The notes under the pieces: model-generated
What the model was told of the DNA's origin: nothing
Database searches by the model: none
Seen by the model: only the letters and a program-made list of their open reading frames with translations
Assembly (NCBI GenBank): GCA_022605955.1
Contig: JAKCOZ010000001.1
Span: 78,356,520-78,420,519, forward strand
Direction of reading: 5' to 3'
DNA: 64,000 nt
DNA from: Rallus limicola
Lineage: Eukaryota; Chordata; Aves; Gruiformes; Rallidae
Part shown: piece by piece, positions 11,880 to 24,313 of the stretch
Numbering within the stretch: position 1 is the first letter of the stretch
Layout of the letters: each line of letters starts with the position of its first letter
Position numbers and translations under genes: made by a program

Positions 11880-14800
11880 TTGGGAGTTATTGCTGGACGT
11901 TTAGCATGTTTTGAACTGCAGTCTGCTAGGGCCGAGAAAAGCACCGTAGGAGGTTCCAGGCATGTTCCCTCTTTCCAGGCAAAGGAAAAGGCTGAGAGCC
12001 AAAGTGACAGGGTCTGCTCGTGTGTCCTGTTAGGAGGTTTCAGACAAGCTATGCCTTTCAGGCCTAGCTTCTTTACTTTGGGAGTTATTGCTGGACGTTT
12101 AGCATGTTTTGAACTGCAGTCTGCTAGGGCCGAGAAAAGCACCGTAGGAGGTTCCAGGCATGTTCCCTCTTTCCAGGCAAAGGAAAAGGCTGAGAGCCAA
12201 AGTGACAGGGTCTGCTCGTGTGTCCTGTTAGGAGGTTTCAGACGAGCTATGCCTTTCAGGCCTAGCTTCTTTCCTTTGGGAGTTATTGCTGGACGTTTAG
12301 CATGTTTTGAACTGCAGTCTGCTAGGGCCGAGAAAAGCACCGTAGGAGGTTCCAGGCATGTTCCCTCTTTCCAGGCAAAGGAAAAGGCTGAGAGCCAAAG
12401 TGACAGGGTCTGCTCGTGTGTCCTGTTAGGAGGTTTCAGACAAGCTATGCCTTTCAGGCCTAGCTTCTTTACTTTGGGAGTTATTGCTGGACGTTTAGCA
12501 TGTTTTGAACTGCAGTCTGCTAGGGCCGAGAAAAGCACCGTAGGAGGTTCCAGGCATGTTCCCTCTTTCCAGGCAAAGGAAAAGGCTGAGAGCCAAAGTG
12601 ACAGGGTCTGCTCGTGTGTCCTTTTAGGAGGTTTCAGACGAGCTATTCCTTTCAGGCCTAGCTTCTTTACTTTGGGAGTTATTGCTGGACGTTTAGCATT
12701 TTTTGACCTGCAGTCTGCTAGGGCCGAGAAAAGCACCGTAGGAGGTTCCAGGCATGTTCCCTCTTTCCAGGCAAAGGAAAAGGCTGACAGCCAAAGTGAC
12801 AGGGTCTGCTCGTGTGTCCTGTTAGGAGGTTTCAGACAAGCTATGCCTTTCAGGCCTAGCTTCTTTACTTTGGGAGTTATTGCTGGACGTTTAGCATGTT
12901 TTGAACTGCAGTCTGCTAGGGCCGAGAAAAGCACCGTAGGAGGTTCCAGGCATGTTCCCTCTTTCCAGGCAAAGGAAAAGGCTGAGAGCCAAAGTGACAG
13001 GGTCTGCTCGTGTGTCCTGTTAGGAGGTTTCAGACGAGCTATGCCTTTCAGGCCTAGCTTCTTTACTTTGGGAGTTATTGCTGGACGTTTAGCATTTTTT
13101 GAACTGCAGTCTGCTAGGGCCGAGAAAAGCACCGTAGGAGGTTCCAGGCATGTTCCCTCTTTCCAGGCAAAGGAAAAGGCTGAGAGCCAAAGTGACAGGG
13201 TCTGCTCGTGTGTCCTGTTAGGAGGTTTCAGACAAGCTATGCCTTTCAGGCCTAGCTTCTTTACTTTGGGAGTTATTGCTGGACGTTTAGCATGTTTTGA
13301 ACTGCAGTCTGCTAGGGCCGAGAAAAGCACCGTAGGAGGTTCCAGGCATGTTCCCTCTTTCCAGGCAAAGGAAAAGGCTGAGAGCCAAAGTGACAGGGTC
13401 TGCTCGTGTGTCCTGTTAGGAGGTTTCAGACGAGCTATGCCTTTCAGGCCTAGCTTCTTTACTTTGGGAGTTATTGCTGGACGTTTAGCATGTTTTGAAC
13501 TGCAGTCTGCTAGGGCCGAGAAAAGCACCGTAGGAGGTTCCAGGCATGTTCCCTCTTTCCAGGCAAAGGAAAAGGCTGAGAGCCAAAGTGACAGGGTCTG
13601 CTCGTGTGTCCTGTCAGGAGGTTTCAGACGAGCTATGCCTTTCAGGCCTAGCTTCTTTACTTTGGGAGTTATTGCTGGACGTTTAGCATGTTTTGACCTG
13701 CAGTCTGCTAGGGCCGAGAAAAGCACCGTAGGAGGTTCCAGGCATGTTCCCTCTTTCCAGGCAAAGGAAAAGGCTGAGAGCCAAAGTGACAGGGTCTGCT
13801 CGTGTGTCCTGTTAGGAGGTTTCAGACAAGCTATGCCTTTCAGGCCTAGCTTCTTTACTTTGGGAGTTATTGCTGGACGTTTAGCATGTTTTGAACTGCA
13901 GTCTGCTAGGGCCGAGAAAAGCACCGTAGGAGGTTCCAGGCATGTTCCCTCTTTCCAGGCAAAGGAAAAGGCTGAGAGCCAAAGTGACAGGGTCTGCTCG
14001 TGTGTCCTGTCAGGAGGTTTCAGACGAGCTATGCCTTTCAGGCCTAGCTTCTTTACTTTGGGAGTTATTGCTGGACGTTTAGCATGTTTTGACCTGCAGT
14101 CTGCTAGGGCCGAGAAAAGCACCGTAGGAGGTTCCAGGCATGTTCCCTCTTTCCAGGCAAAGGAAAAGGCTGACAGCCAAAGTGACAGGGTCTGCTCGTG
14201 TGTCCTGTTAGGAGGTTTCAGACAAGCTATGCCTTTCAGGCCTAGCTTCTTTGGGAGTTATTGCTGGACGTTTAGCATGTTTTGAACTGCAGTCTGCTAG
14301 GGCCGAGAAAAGCACCGTAGGAGGTTCCAGGCATGTTCCCTCTTTCCAGGCAAAGGAAAAGGCTGAGAGCCAAAGTGACAGGGTCTGCTCGTGTGTCCTG
14401 TTAGGAGGTTTCAGACAAGCTATGCCTTTCAGGCCTAGCTTCTTTACTTTGGGAGTTATTGCTGGACGTTTAGCATGTTTTGAACTGCAGTCTGCTAGGG
14501 CCGAGAAAAGCACCGTAGGAGGTTCCAGGCATGTTCCCTCTTTCCAGGCAAAGGAAAAGGCTGAGAGCCAAAGTGACAGGGTCTGCTCGTGTGTCCTGTT
14601 AGGAGGTTTCAGACAAGCTATGCCTTTCAGGCCTAGCTTCTTTACTTTGGGAGTTATTGCTGGACGTTTAGCATGTTTTGAACTGCAGTCTGCTAGGGCC
14701 GAGAAAAGCACCGTAGGAGGTTCCAGGCATGTTCCCTCTTTCCAGGCAAAGGAAAAGGCTGAGAGCCAAAGTGACAGGGTCTGCTCGTGTGTCCTGTTAG

Positions 14801-16819
14801 GAGGTTTCAGACAAGCTATGCCTTTCAGGCCTAGCTTCTTTACTTTGGGAGTTATTGCTGGACGTTTAGCATGTTTTGAACTGCAGTCTGCTAGGGCCGA
14901 GAAAAGCACCGTAGGAGGTTCCAGGCATGTTCCCTCTTTCCAGGCAAAGGAAAAGGCTGAGAGCCAAAGTGACAGGGTCTGCTCGTGTGTCCTGTTAGGA
15001 GGTTTCAGACGAGCTATGCCTTTCAGGCCTAGCTTCTTTACTTTGGGAGTTATTGCTGGACGTTTAGCATGTTTTGAACTGCAGTCTGCTAGGGCCGAGA
15101 AAAGCACCGTAGGAGGTTCCAGGCATGTTCCCTCTTTCCAGGCAAAGGAAAAGGCTGAGAGCCAAAGTGACAGGGTCTGCTCGTGTGTCCTGTTAGGAGG
15201 TTTCAGACAAGCTATGCCTTTCAGGCCTAGCTTCTTTACTTTGGGAGTTATTGCTGGACGTTTAGCATGTTTTGAACTGCAGTCTGCTAGGGCCGAGAAA
15301 AGCACCGTAGGAGGTTCCAGGCATGTTCCCTCTTTCCAGGCAAAGGAAAAGGCTGAGAGCCAAAGTGACAGGGTCTGCTCGTGTGTCCTGTTAGGAGGTT
15401 TCAGACGAGCTATGCCTTTCAGGCCTAGCTTCTTTACTTTGGGAGTTATTGCTGGACGTTTAGCATGTTTTGAACTGCAGTCTGCTAGGGCCGAGAAAAG
15501 CACCGTAGGAGGTTCCAGGCATGTTCCCTCTTTCCAGGCAAAGGAAAAGGCTGAGAGCCAAAGTGACAGGGTCTGCTCGTGTGTCCTGTTAGGAGGTTTC
15601 AGACAAGCTATGCCTTTCAGGCCTAGCTTCTTTACTTTGGGAGTTATTGCTGGACGTTTAGCATGTTTTGAACTGCAGTCTGCTAGGGCCGAGAAAAGCA
15701 CCGTAGGAGGTTCCAGGCATGTTCCCTCTTTCCAGGCAAAGGAAAAGGCTGAGAGCCAAAGTGACAGGGTCTGCTCGTGTGTCCTGTTAGGAGGTTTCAG
15801 ACGAGCTATGCCTTTCAGGCCTAGCTTCTTTACTTTGGGAGTTATTGCTGGACGTTTAGCATGTTTTGAACTGCAGTCTGCTAGGGCCGAGAAAAGCACC
15901 GTAGGAGGTTCCAGGCATGTTCCCTCTTTCCAGGCAAAGGAAAAGGCTGAGAGCCAAAGTGACAGGGTCTGCTCGTGTGTCCTGTCAGGAGGTTTCAGAC
16001 GAGCTATGCCTTTCAGGCCTAGCTTCTTTACTTTGGGAGTTATTGCTGGACGTTTAGCATGTTTTGACCTGCAGTCTGCTAGGGCCGAGAAAAGCACCGT
16101 AGGAGGTTCCAGGCATGTTCCCTCTTTCCAGGCAAAGGAAAAGGCTGACAGCCAAAGTGACAGGGTCTGCTCGTGTGTCCTGTTAGGAGGTTTCAGACAA
16201 GCTATGCCTTTCAGGCCTAGCTTCTTTACTTTGGGAGTTATTGCTGGACGTTTAGCATGTTTTGAACTGCAGTCTGCTAGGGCCGAGAAAAGCACCGTAG
16301 GAGGTTCCAGGCATGTTCCCTCTTTCCAGGCAAAGGAAAAGGCTGAGAGCCAAAGTGACAGGGTCTGCTCGTGTGTCCTGTTAGGAGGTTTCAGACAAGC
16401 TATGCCTTTCAGGCCTAGCTTCTTTACTTTGGGAGTTATTGCTGGACGTTTAGCATGTTTTGAACTGCAGTCTGCTAGGGCCGAGAAAAGCACCGTAGGA
16501 GGTTCCAGGCATGTTCCCTCTTTCCAGGCAAAGGAAAAGGCTGAGAGCCAAAGTGACAGGGTCTGCTCGTGTGTCCTGTTAGGAGGTTTCAGACGAGCTA
16601 TGCCTTTCAGGCCTAGCTTCTTTACTTTGGGAGTTATTGCTGGACGTTTAGCATGTTTTGAACTGCAGTCTGCTAGGGCCGAGAAAAGCACCGTAGGAGG
16701 TTCCAGGCATGTTCCCTCTTTCCAGGCAAAGGAAAAGGCTGAGAGCCAAAGTGACAGGGTCTGCTCGTGTGTCCTGTTAGGAGGTTTCAGACGAGCTATG
16801 CCTTTCAGGCCTAGCTTCT
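11880..16819. repeat. 12- and 13-monomer blocks carrying the TCAGG/GACCTG haplotype
   Basis: Two blocks lie between the short copies at 11880, 14251 and 16820 (2371 and 2569 bp). They contain a travelling haplotype: TGTCAGG in one monomer, then TTTTGACCTGCAG and usually CTGACAGCC in the next, at about 13613/13694, 14008/14090/14172 and 15984/16066/16147. The 13-monomer block is nearly the same as the 12-monomer block at 21156-23526 but has one extra AGACAAGC copy. This is consistent with gain or loss of one monomer by unequal exchange. Confidence 0.75.
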
Positions 16820-19800
16820 TTGGGAGTTATTGCTGGACGTTTAGCATGTTTTAAACTGCAGTCTGCTAGGGCCGAGAAAAGCACCGTAGGAGGTTCCAGG
16901 CATGTTCCCTCTTTCCAGGCAAAGGAAAAGGCTGAGAGTCAAAGTGACAGGGTCTGCTCGTGTGTCCTGTTAGGAGGTTTCAGACGAGCTATGCCTTTCA
17001 GGCCTAGCTTCTTTACTTTGGGAGTTATTGCTGGACGTTTAGCATGTTTTGAACTGCAGTCTGCTAGGGCCGAGAAAAGCACCGTAGGAGGTTCCAGGCA
17101 TGTTCCCTCTTTCCAGGCAAAGGAAAAGGCTGAGAGCCAAAGTGACAGGGTCTGCTCGTGTGTCCTGTTAGGAGGTTTCAGACAAGCTATGCCTTTCAGG
17201 CCTAGCTTCTTTACTTTGGGAGTTATTGCTGGACGTTTAGCATGTTTTGAACTGCAGTCTGCTAGGGCCGAGAAAAGCACCGTAGGAGGTTCCAGGCATG
17301 TTCCCTCTTTCCAGGCAAAGGAAAAGGCTGAGAGCCAAAGTGACAGGGTCTGCTCGTGTGTCCTGTTAGGAGGTTTCAGACGAGCTATGCCTTTCAGGCC
17401 TAGCTTCTTTACTTTGGGAGTTATTGCTGGACGTTTAGCATGTTTTGAACTGCAGTCTGCTAGGGCCGAGAAAAGCACCGTAGGAGGTTCCAGGCATGTT
17501 CCCTCTTTCCAGGCAAAGGAAAAGGCTGAGAGCCAAAGTGACAGGGTCTGCTCGTGTGTCCTGTTAGGAGGTTTCAGACAAGCTATGCCTTTCAGGCCTA
17601 GCTTCTTTGGGAGTTATTGCTGGACGTTTAGCATGTTTTGAACTGCAGTCTGCTAGGGCCGAGAAAAGCACCGTAGGAGGTTCCAGGCATGTTCCCTCTT
17701 TCCAGGCAAAGGAAAAGGCTGAGAGCCAAAGTGACAGGGTCTGCTCGTGTGTCCTGTTAGGAGGTTTCAGACAAGCTATGCCTTTCAGGCCTAGCTTCTT
17801 TCCTTTGGGAGTTATTGCTGGACGTTTAGCATGTTTTGAACTGCAGTCTGCTAGGGCCGAGAAAAGCACCGTAGGAGGTTCCAGGCATGTTCCCTCTTTC
17901 CAGGCAAAGGAAAAGGCTGAGAGCCAAAGTGACAGGGTCTGCTCGTGTGTCCTGTTAGGAGGTTTCAGACGAGCTATGCCTTTCAGGCCTAGCTTCTTTA
18001 CTTTGGGAGTTATTGCTGGACGTTTAGCATGTTTTGAACTGCAGTCTGCTAGGGCCGAGAAAAGCACCGTAGGAGGTTCCAGGCATGTTCCCTCTTTCCA
18101 GGCAAAGGAAAAGGCTGAGAGCCAAAGTGACAGGGTCTGCTCGTGTGTCCTGTCAGGAGGTTTCAGACGAGCTATGCCTTTCAGGCCTAGCTTCTTTACT
18201 TTGGGAGTTATTGCTGGACGTTTAGCATGTTTTGACCTGCAGTCTGCTAGGGCCGAGAAAAGCACCGTAGGAGGTTCCAGGCATGTTCCCTCTTTCCAGG
18301 CAAAGGAAAAGGCTGACAGCCAAAGTGACAGGGTCTGCTCGTGTGTCCTGTTAGGAGGTTTCAGACAAGCTATGCCTTTCAGGCCTAGCTTCTTTACTTT
18401 GGGAGTTATTGCTGGACGTTTAGCATGTTTTGAACTGCAGTCTGCTAGGGCCGAGAAAAGCACCGTAGGAGGTTCCAGGCATGTTCCCTCTTTCCAGGCA
18501 AAGGAAAAGGCTGAGAGCCAAAGTGACAGGGTCTGCTCGTGTGTCCTGTTAGGAGGTTTCAGACAAGCTATGCCTTTCAGGCCTAGCTTCTTTACTTTGG
18601 GAGTTATTGCTGGACGTTTAGCATGTTTTGAACTGCAGTCTGCTAGGGCCGAGAAAAGCACCGTAGGAGGTTCCAGGCATGTTCCCTCTTTCCAGGCAAA
18701 GGAAAAGGCTGAGAGCCAAAGTGACAGGGTCTGCTCGTGTGTCCTGTTAGGAGGTTTCAGACGAGCTATGCCTTTCAGGCCTAGCTTCTTTACTTTGGGA
18801 GTTATTGCTGGACGTTTAGCATGTTTTGAACTGCAGTCTGCTAGGGCCGAGAAAAGCACCGTAGGAGGTTCCAGGCATGTTCCCTCTTTCCAGGCAAAGG
18901 AAAAGGCTGAGAGCCAAAGTGACAGGGTCTGCTCGTGTGTCCTGTTAGGAGGTTTCAGACGAGCTATGCCTTTCAGGCCTAGCTTCTTTGGGAGTTATTG
19001 CTGGACGTTTAGCATGTTTTAAACTGCAGTCTGCTAGGGCCGAGAAAAGCACCGTAGGAGGTTCCAGGCATGTTCCCTCTTTCCAGGCAAAGGAAAAGGC
19101 TGAGAGTCAAAGTGACAGGGTCTGCTCGTGTGTCCTGTTAGGAGGTTTCAGACGAGCTATGCCTTTCAGGCCTAGCTTCTTTACTTTGGGAGTTATTGCT
19201 GGACGTTTAGCATGTTTTGAACTGCAGTCTGCTAGGGCCGAGAAAAGCACCGTAGGAGGTTCCAGGCATGTTCCCTCTTTCCAGGCAAAGGAAAAGGCTG
19301 AGAGCCAAAGTGACAGGGTCTGCTCGTGTGTCCTGTTAGGAGGTTTCAGACAAGCTATGCCTTTCAGGCCTAGCTTCTTTACTTTGGGAGTTATTGCTGG
19401 ACGTTTAGCATGTTTTGAACTGCAGTCTGCTAGGGCCGAGAAAAGCACCGTAGGAGGTTCCAGGCATGTTCCCTCTTTCCAGGCAAAGGAAAAGGCTGAG
19501 AGCCAAAGTGACAGGGTCTGCTCGTGTGTCCTGTTAGGAGGTTTCAGACGAGCTATGCCTTTCAGGCCTAGCTTCTTTACTTTGGGAGTTATTGCTGGAC
19601 GTTTAGCATGTTTTGAACTGCAGTCTGCTAGGGCCGAGAAAAGCACCGTAGGAGGTTCCAGGCATGTTCCCTCTTTCCAGGCAAAGGAAAAGGCTGAGAG
19701 CCAAAGTGACAGGGTCTGCTCGTGTGTCCTGTTAGGAGGTTTCAGACAAGCTATGCCTTTCAGGCCTAGCTTCTTTGGGAGTTATTGCTGGACGTTTAGC

Positions 19801-22800
19801 ATGTTTTGAACTGCAGTCTGCTAGGGCCGAGAAAAGCACCGTAGGAGGTTCCAGGCATGTTCCCTCTTTCCAGGCAAAGGAAAAGGCTGAGAGCCAAAGT
19901 GACAGGGTCTGCTCGTGTGTCCTGTTAGGAGGTTTCAGACGAGCTATGCCTTTCAGGCCTAGCTTCTTTACTTTGGGAGTTATTGCTGGACGTTTAGCAT
20001 TTTTTGAACTGCAGTCTGCTAGGGCCGAGAAAAGCACCGTAGGAGGTTCCAGGCATGTTCCCTCTTTCCAGGCAAAGGAAAAGGCTGAGAGCCAAAGTGA
20101 CAGGGTCTGCTCGTGTGTCCTGTTAGGAGGTTTCAGACAAGCTATGCCTTTCAGGCCTAGCTTCTTTACTTTGGGAGTTATTGCTGGACGTTTAGCATGT
20201 TTTGAACTGCAGTCTGCTAGGGCCGAGAAAAGCACCGTAGGAGGTTCCAGGCATGTTCCCTCTTTCCAGGCAAAGGAAAAGGCTGAGAGCCAAAGTGACA
20301 GGGTCTGCTCGTGTGTCCTGTTAGGAGGTTTCAGACGAGCTATGCCTTTCAGGCCTAGCTTCTTTACTTTGGGAGTTATTGCTGGACGTTTAGCATGTTT
20401 TGAACTGCAGTCTGCTAGGGCCGAGAAAAGCACCGTAGGAGGTTCCAGGCATGTTCCCTCTTTCCAGGCAAAGGAAAAGGCTGAGAGCCAAAGTGACAGG
20501 GTCTGCTCGTGTGTCCTGTCAGGAGGTTTCAGACGAGCTATGCCTTTCAGGCCTAGCTTCTTTACTTTGGGAGTTATTGCTGGACGTTTAGCATGTTTTG
20601 ACCTGCAGTCTGCTAGGGCCGAGAAAAGCACCGTAGGAGGTTCCAGGCATGTTCCCTCTTTCCAGGCAAAGGAAAAGGCTGACAGCCAAAGTGACAGGGT
20701 CTGCTCGTGTGTCCTGTTAGGAGGTTTCAGACAAGCTATGCCTTTCAGGCCTAGCTTCTTTCCTTTGGGAGTTATTGCTGGACGTTTAGCATGTTTTGAA
20801 CTGCAGTCTGCTAGGGCCGAGAAAAGCACCGTAGGAGGTTCCAGGCATGTTCCCTCTTTCCAGGCAAAGGAAAAGGCTGAGAGCCAAAGTGACAGGGTCT
20901 GCTCTTGTGTCCTGTCAGGAGGTTTCAGACGAGCTATGCCTTTCAGGCCTAGCTTCTTTACTTTGGGAGTTATTGCTGGACGTTTAGCATGTTTTGACCT
21001 GCAGTCTGCTAGGGCCGAGAAAAGCACCGTAGGAGGTTCCAGGCATGTTCCCTCTTTCCAGGCAAAGGAAAAGGCTGACAGCCAAAGTGACAGGGTCTGC
21101 TCGTGTGTCCTGTTAGGAGGTTTCAGACAAGCTATGCCTTTCAGGCCTAGCTTCTTTGGGAGTTATTGCTGGACGTTTAGCATGTTTTGAACTGCAGTCT
21201 GCTAGGGCCGAGAAAAGCACCGTAGGAGGTTCCAGGCATGTTCCCTCTTTCCAGGCAAAGGAAAAGGCTGAGAGCCAAAGTGACAGGGTCTGCTCGTGTG
21301 TCCTGTTAGGAGGTTTCAGACAAGCTATGCCTTTCAGGCCTAGCTTCTTTACTTTGGGAGTTATTGCTGGACGTTTAGCATGTTTTGAACTGCAGTCTGC
21401 TAGGGCCGAGAAAAGCACCGTAGGAGGTTCCAGGCATGTTCCCTCTTTCCAGGCAAAGGAAAAGGCTGAGAGCCAAAGTGACAGGGTCTGCTCGTGTGTC
21501 CTGTTAGGAGGTTTCAGACAAGCTATGCCTTTCAGGCCTAGCTTCTTTACTTTGGGAGTTATTGCTGGACGTTTAGCATGTTTTGAACTGCAGTCTGCTA
21601 GGGCCGAGAAAAGCACCGTAGGAGGTTCCAGGCATGTTCCCTCTTTCCAGGCAAAGGAAAAGGCTGAGAGCCAAAGTGACAGGGTCTGCTCGTGTGTCCT
21701 GTTAGGAGGTTTCAGACGAGCTATGCCTTTCAGGCCTAGCTTCTTTACTTTGGGAGTTATTGCTGGACGTTTAGCATGTTTTGAACTGCAGTCTGCTAGG
21801 GCCGAGAAAAGCACCGTAGGAGGTTCCAGGCATGTTCCCTCTTTCCAGGCAAAGGAAAAGGCTGAGAGCCAAAGTGACAGGGTCTGCTCGTGTGTCCTGT
21901 TAGGAGGTTTCAGACAAGCTATGCCTTTCAGGCCTAGCTTCTTTACTTTGGGAGTTATTGCTGGACGTTTAGCATGTTTTGAACTGCAGTCTGCTAGGGC
22001 CGAGAAAAGCACCGTAGGAGGTTCCAGGCATGTTCCCTCTTTCCAGGCAAAGGAAAAGGCTGAGAGCCAAAGTGACAGGGTCTGCTCGTGTGTCCTGTTA
22101 GGAGGTTTCAGACGAGCTATGCCTTTCAGGCCTAGCTTCTTTACTTTGGGAGTTATTGCTGGACGTTTAGCATGTTTTGAACTGCAGTCTGCTAGGGCCG
22201 AGAAAAGCACCGTAGGAGGTTCCAGGCATGTTCCCTCTTTCCAGGCAAAGGAAAAGGCTGAGAGCCAAAGTGACAGGGTCTGCTCGTGTGTCCTGTTAGG
22301 AGGTTTCAGACAAGCTATGCCTTTCAGGCCTAGCTTCTTTACTTTGGGAGTTATTGCTGGACGTTTAGCATGTTTTGAACTGCAGTCTGCTAGGGCCGAG
22401 AAAAGCACCGTAGGAGGTTCCAGGCATGTTCCCTCTTTCCAGGCAAAGGAAAAGGCTGAGAGCCAAAGTGACAGGGTCTGCTCGTGTGTCCTGTTAGGAG
22501 GTTTCAGACGAGCTATGCCTTTCAGGCCTAGCTTCTTTACTTTGGGAGTTATTGCTGGACGTTTAGCATGTTTTGAACTGCAGTCTGCTAGGGCCGAGAA
22601 AAGCACCGTAGGAGGTTCCAGGCATGTTCCCTCTTTCCAGGCAAAGGAAAAGGCTGAGAGCCAAAGTGACAGGGTCTGCTCGTGTGTCCTGTCAGGAGGT
22701 TTCAGACGAGCTATGCCTTTCAGGCCTAGCTTCTTTACTTTGGGAGTTATTGCTGGACGTTTAGCATGTTTTGACCTGCAGTCTGCTAGGGCCGAGAAAA

Positions 22801-24313
22801 GCACCGTAGGAGGTTCCAGGCATGTTCCCTCTTTCCAGGCAAAGGAAAAGGCTGACAGCCAAAGTGACAGGGTCTGCTCGTGTGTCCTGTTAGGAGGTTT
22901 CAGACAAGCTATGCCTTTCAGGCCTAGCTTCTTTACTTTGGGAGTTATTGCTGGACGTTTAGCATGTTTTGAACTGCAGTCTGCTAGGGCCGAGAAAAGC
23001 ACCGTAGGAGGTTCCAGGCATGTTCCCTCTTTCCAGGCAAAGGAAAAGGCTGAGAGCCAAAGTGACAGGGTCTGCTCGTGTGTCCTGTTAGGAGGTTTCA
23101 GACAAGCTATGCCTTTCAGGCCTAGCTTCTTTACTTTGGGAGTTATTGCTGGACGTTTAGCATGTTTTGAACTGCAGTCTGCTAGGGCCGAGAAAAGCAC
23201 CGTAGGAGGTTCCAGGCATGTTCCCTCTTTCCAGGCAAAGGAAAAGGCTGAGAGCCAAAGTGACAGGGTCTGCTCGTGTGTCCTGTTAGGAGGTTTCAGA
23301 CGAGCTATGCCTTTCAGGCCTAGCTTCTTTACTTTGGGAGTTATTGCTGGACGTTTAGCATGTTTTGAACTGCAGTCTGCTAGGGCCGAGAAAAGCACCG
23401 TAGGAGGTTCCAGGCATGTTCCCTCTTTCCAGGCAAAGGAAAAGGCTGAGAGCCAAAGTGACAGGGTCTGCTCGTGTGTCCTGTTAGGAGGTTTCAGACG
23501 AGCTATGCCTTTCAGGCCTAGCTTCTTTGGGAGTTATTGCTGGACGTTTAGCATGTTTTAAACTGCAGTCTGCTAGGGCCGAGAAAAGCACCGTAGGAGG
23601 TTCCAGGCATGTTCCCTCTTTCCAGGCAAAGGAAAAGGCTGAGAGTCAAAGTGACAGGGTCTGCTCGTGTGTCCTGTTAGGAGGTTTCAGACGAGCTATG
23701 CCTTTCAGGCCTAGCTTCTTTACTTTGGGAGTTATTGCTGGACGTTTAGCATGTTTTGAACTGCAGTCTGCTAGGGCCGAGAAAAGCACCGTAGGAGGTT
23801 CCAGGCATGTTCCCTCTTTCCAGGCAAAGGAAAAGGCTGAGAGCCAAAGTGACAGGGTCTGCTCGTGTGTCCTGTTAGGAGGTTTCAGACAAGCTATGCC
23901 TTTCAGGCCTAGCTTCTTTACTTTGGGAGTTATTGCTGGACGTTTAGCATGTTTTGAACTGCAGTCTGCTAGGGCCGAGAAAAGCACCGTAGGAGGTTCC
24001 AGGCATGTTCCCTCTTTCCAGGCAAAGGAAAAGGCTGAGAGCCAAAGTGACAGGGTCTGCTCGTGTGTCCTGTTAGGAGGTTTCAGACGAGCTATGCCTT
24101 TCAGGCCTAGCTTCTTTACTTTGGGAGTTATTGCTGGACGTTTAGCATGTTTTGAACTGCAGTCTGCTAGGGCCGAGAAAAGCACCGTAGGAGGTTCCAG
24201 GCATGTTCCCTCTTTCCAGGCAAAGGAAAAGGCTGAGAGCCAAAGTGACAGGGTCTGCTCGTGTGTCCTGTTAGGAGGTTTCAGACAAGCTATGCCTTTC
24301 AGGCCTAGCTTCT
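16820..24313. repeat. Higher-order repeat with a 4-monomer block used three times
   Basis: A 787-bp block of four monomers begins with a short copy marked by TTTTAAACTGCAG (normally TTTTGAACTGCAG) and GAGAGTC. It occurs at 16820-17606, 18988-19774 and 23527-24313. Each is preceded by the same run of marked monomers: TGTCAGG copy, GACCTG/GACAGCC copy, CAAGC copy, CGAGC copy, CGAGC copy. Spacings between the blocks are 2168 bp (11 monomers) and 4539 bp (23 monomers). Intervening blocks of 7, 7 and 12 monomers lie at 17607, 19775 and 21156. Shared marker order over several kilobases is direct evidence of segmental duplication within the array. Confidence 0.85.
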
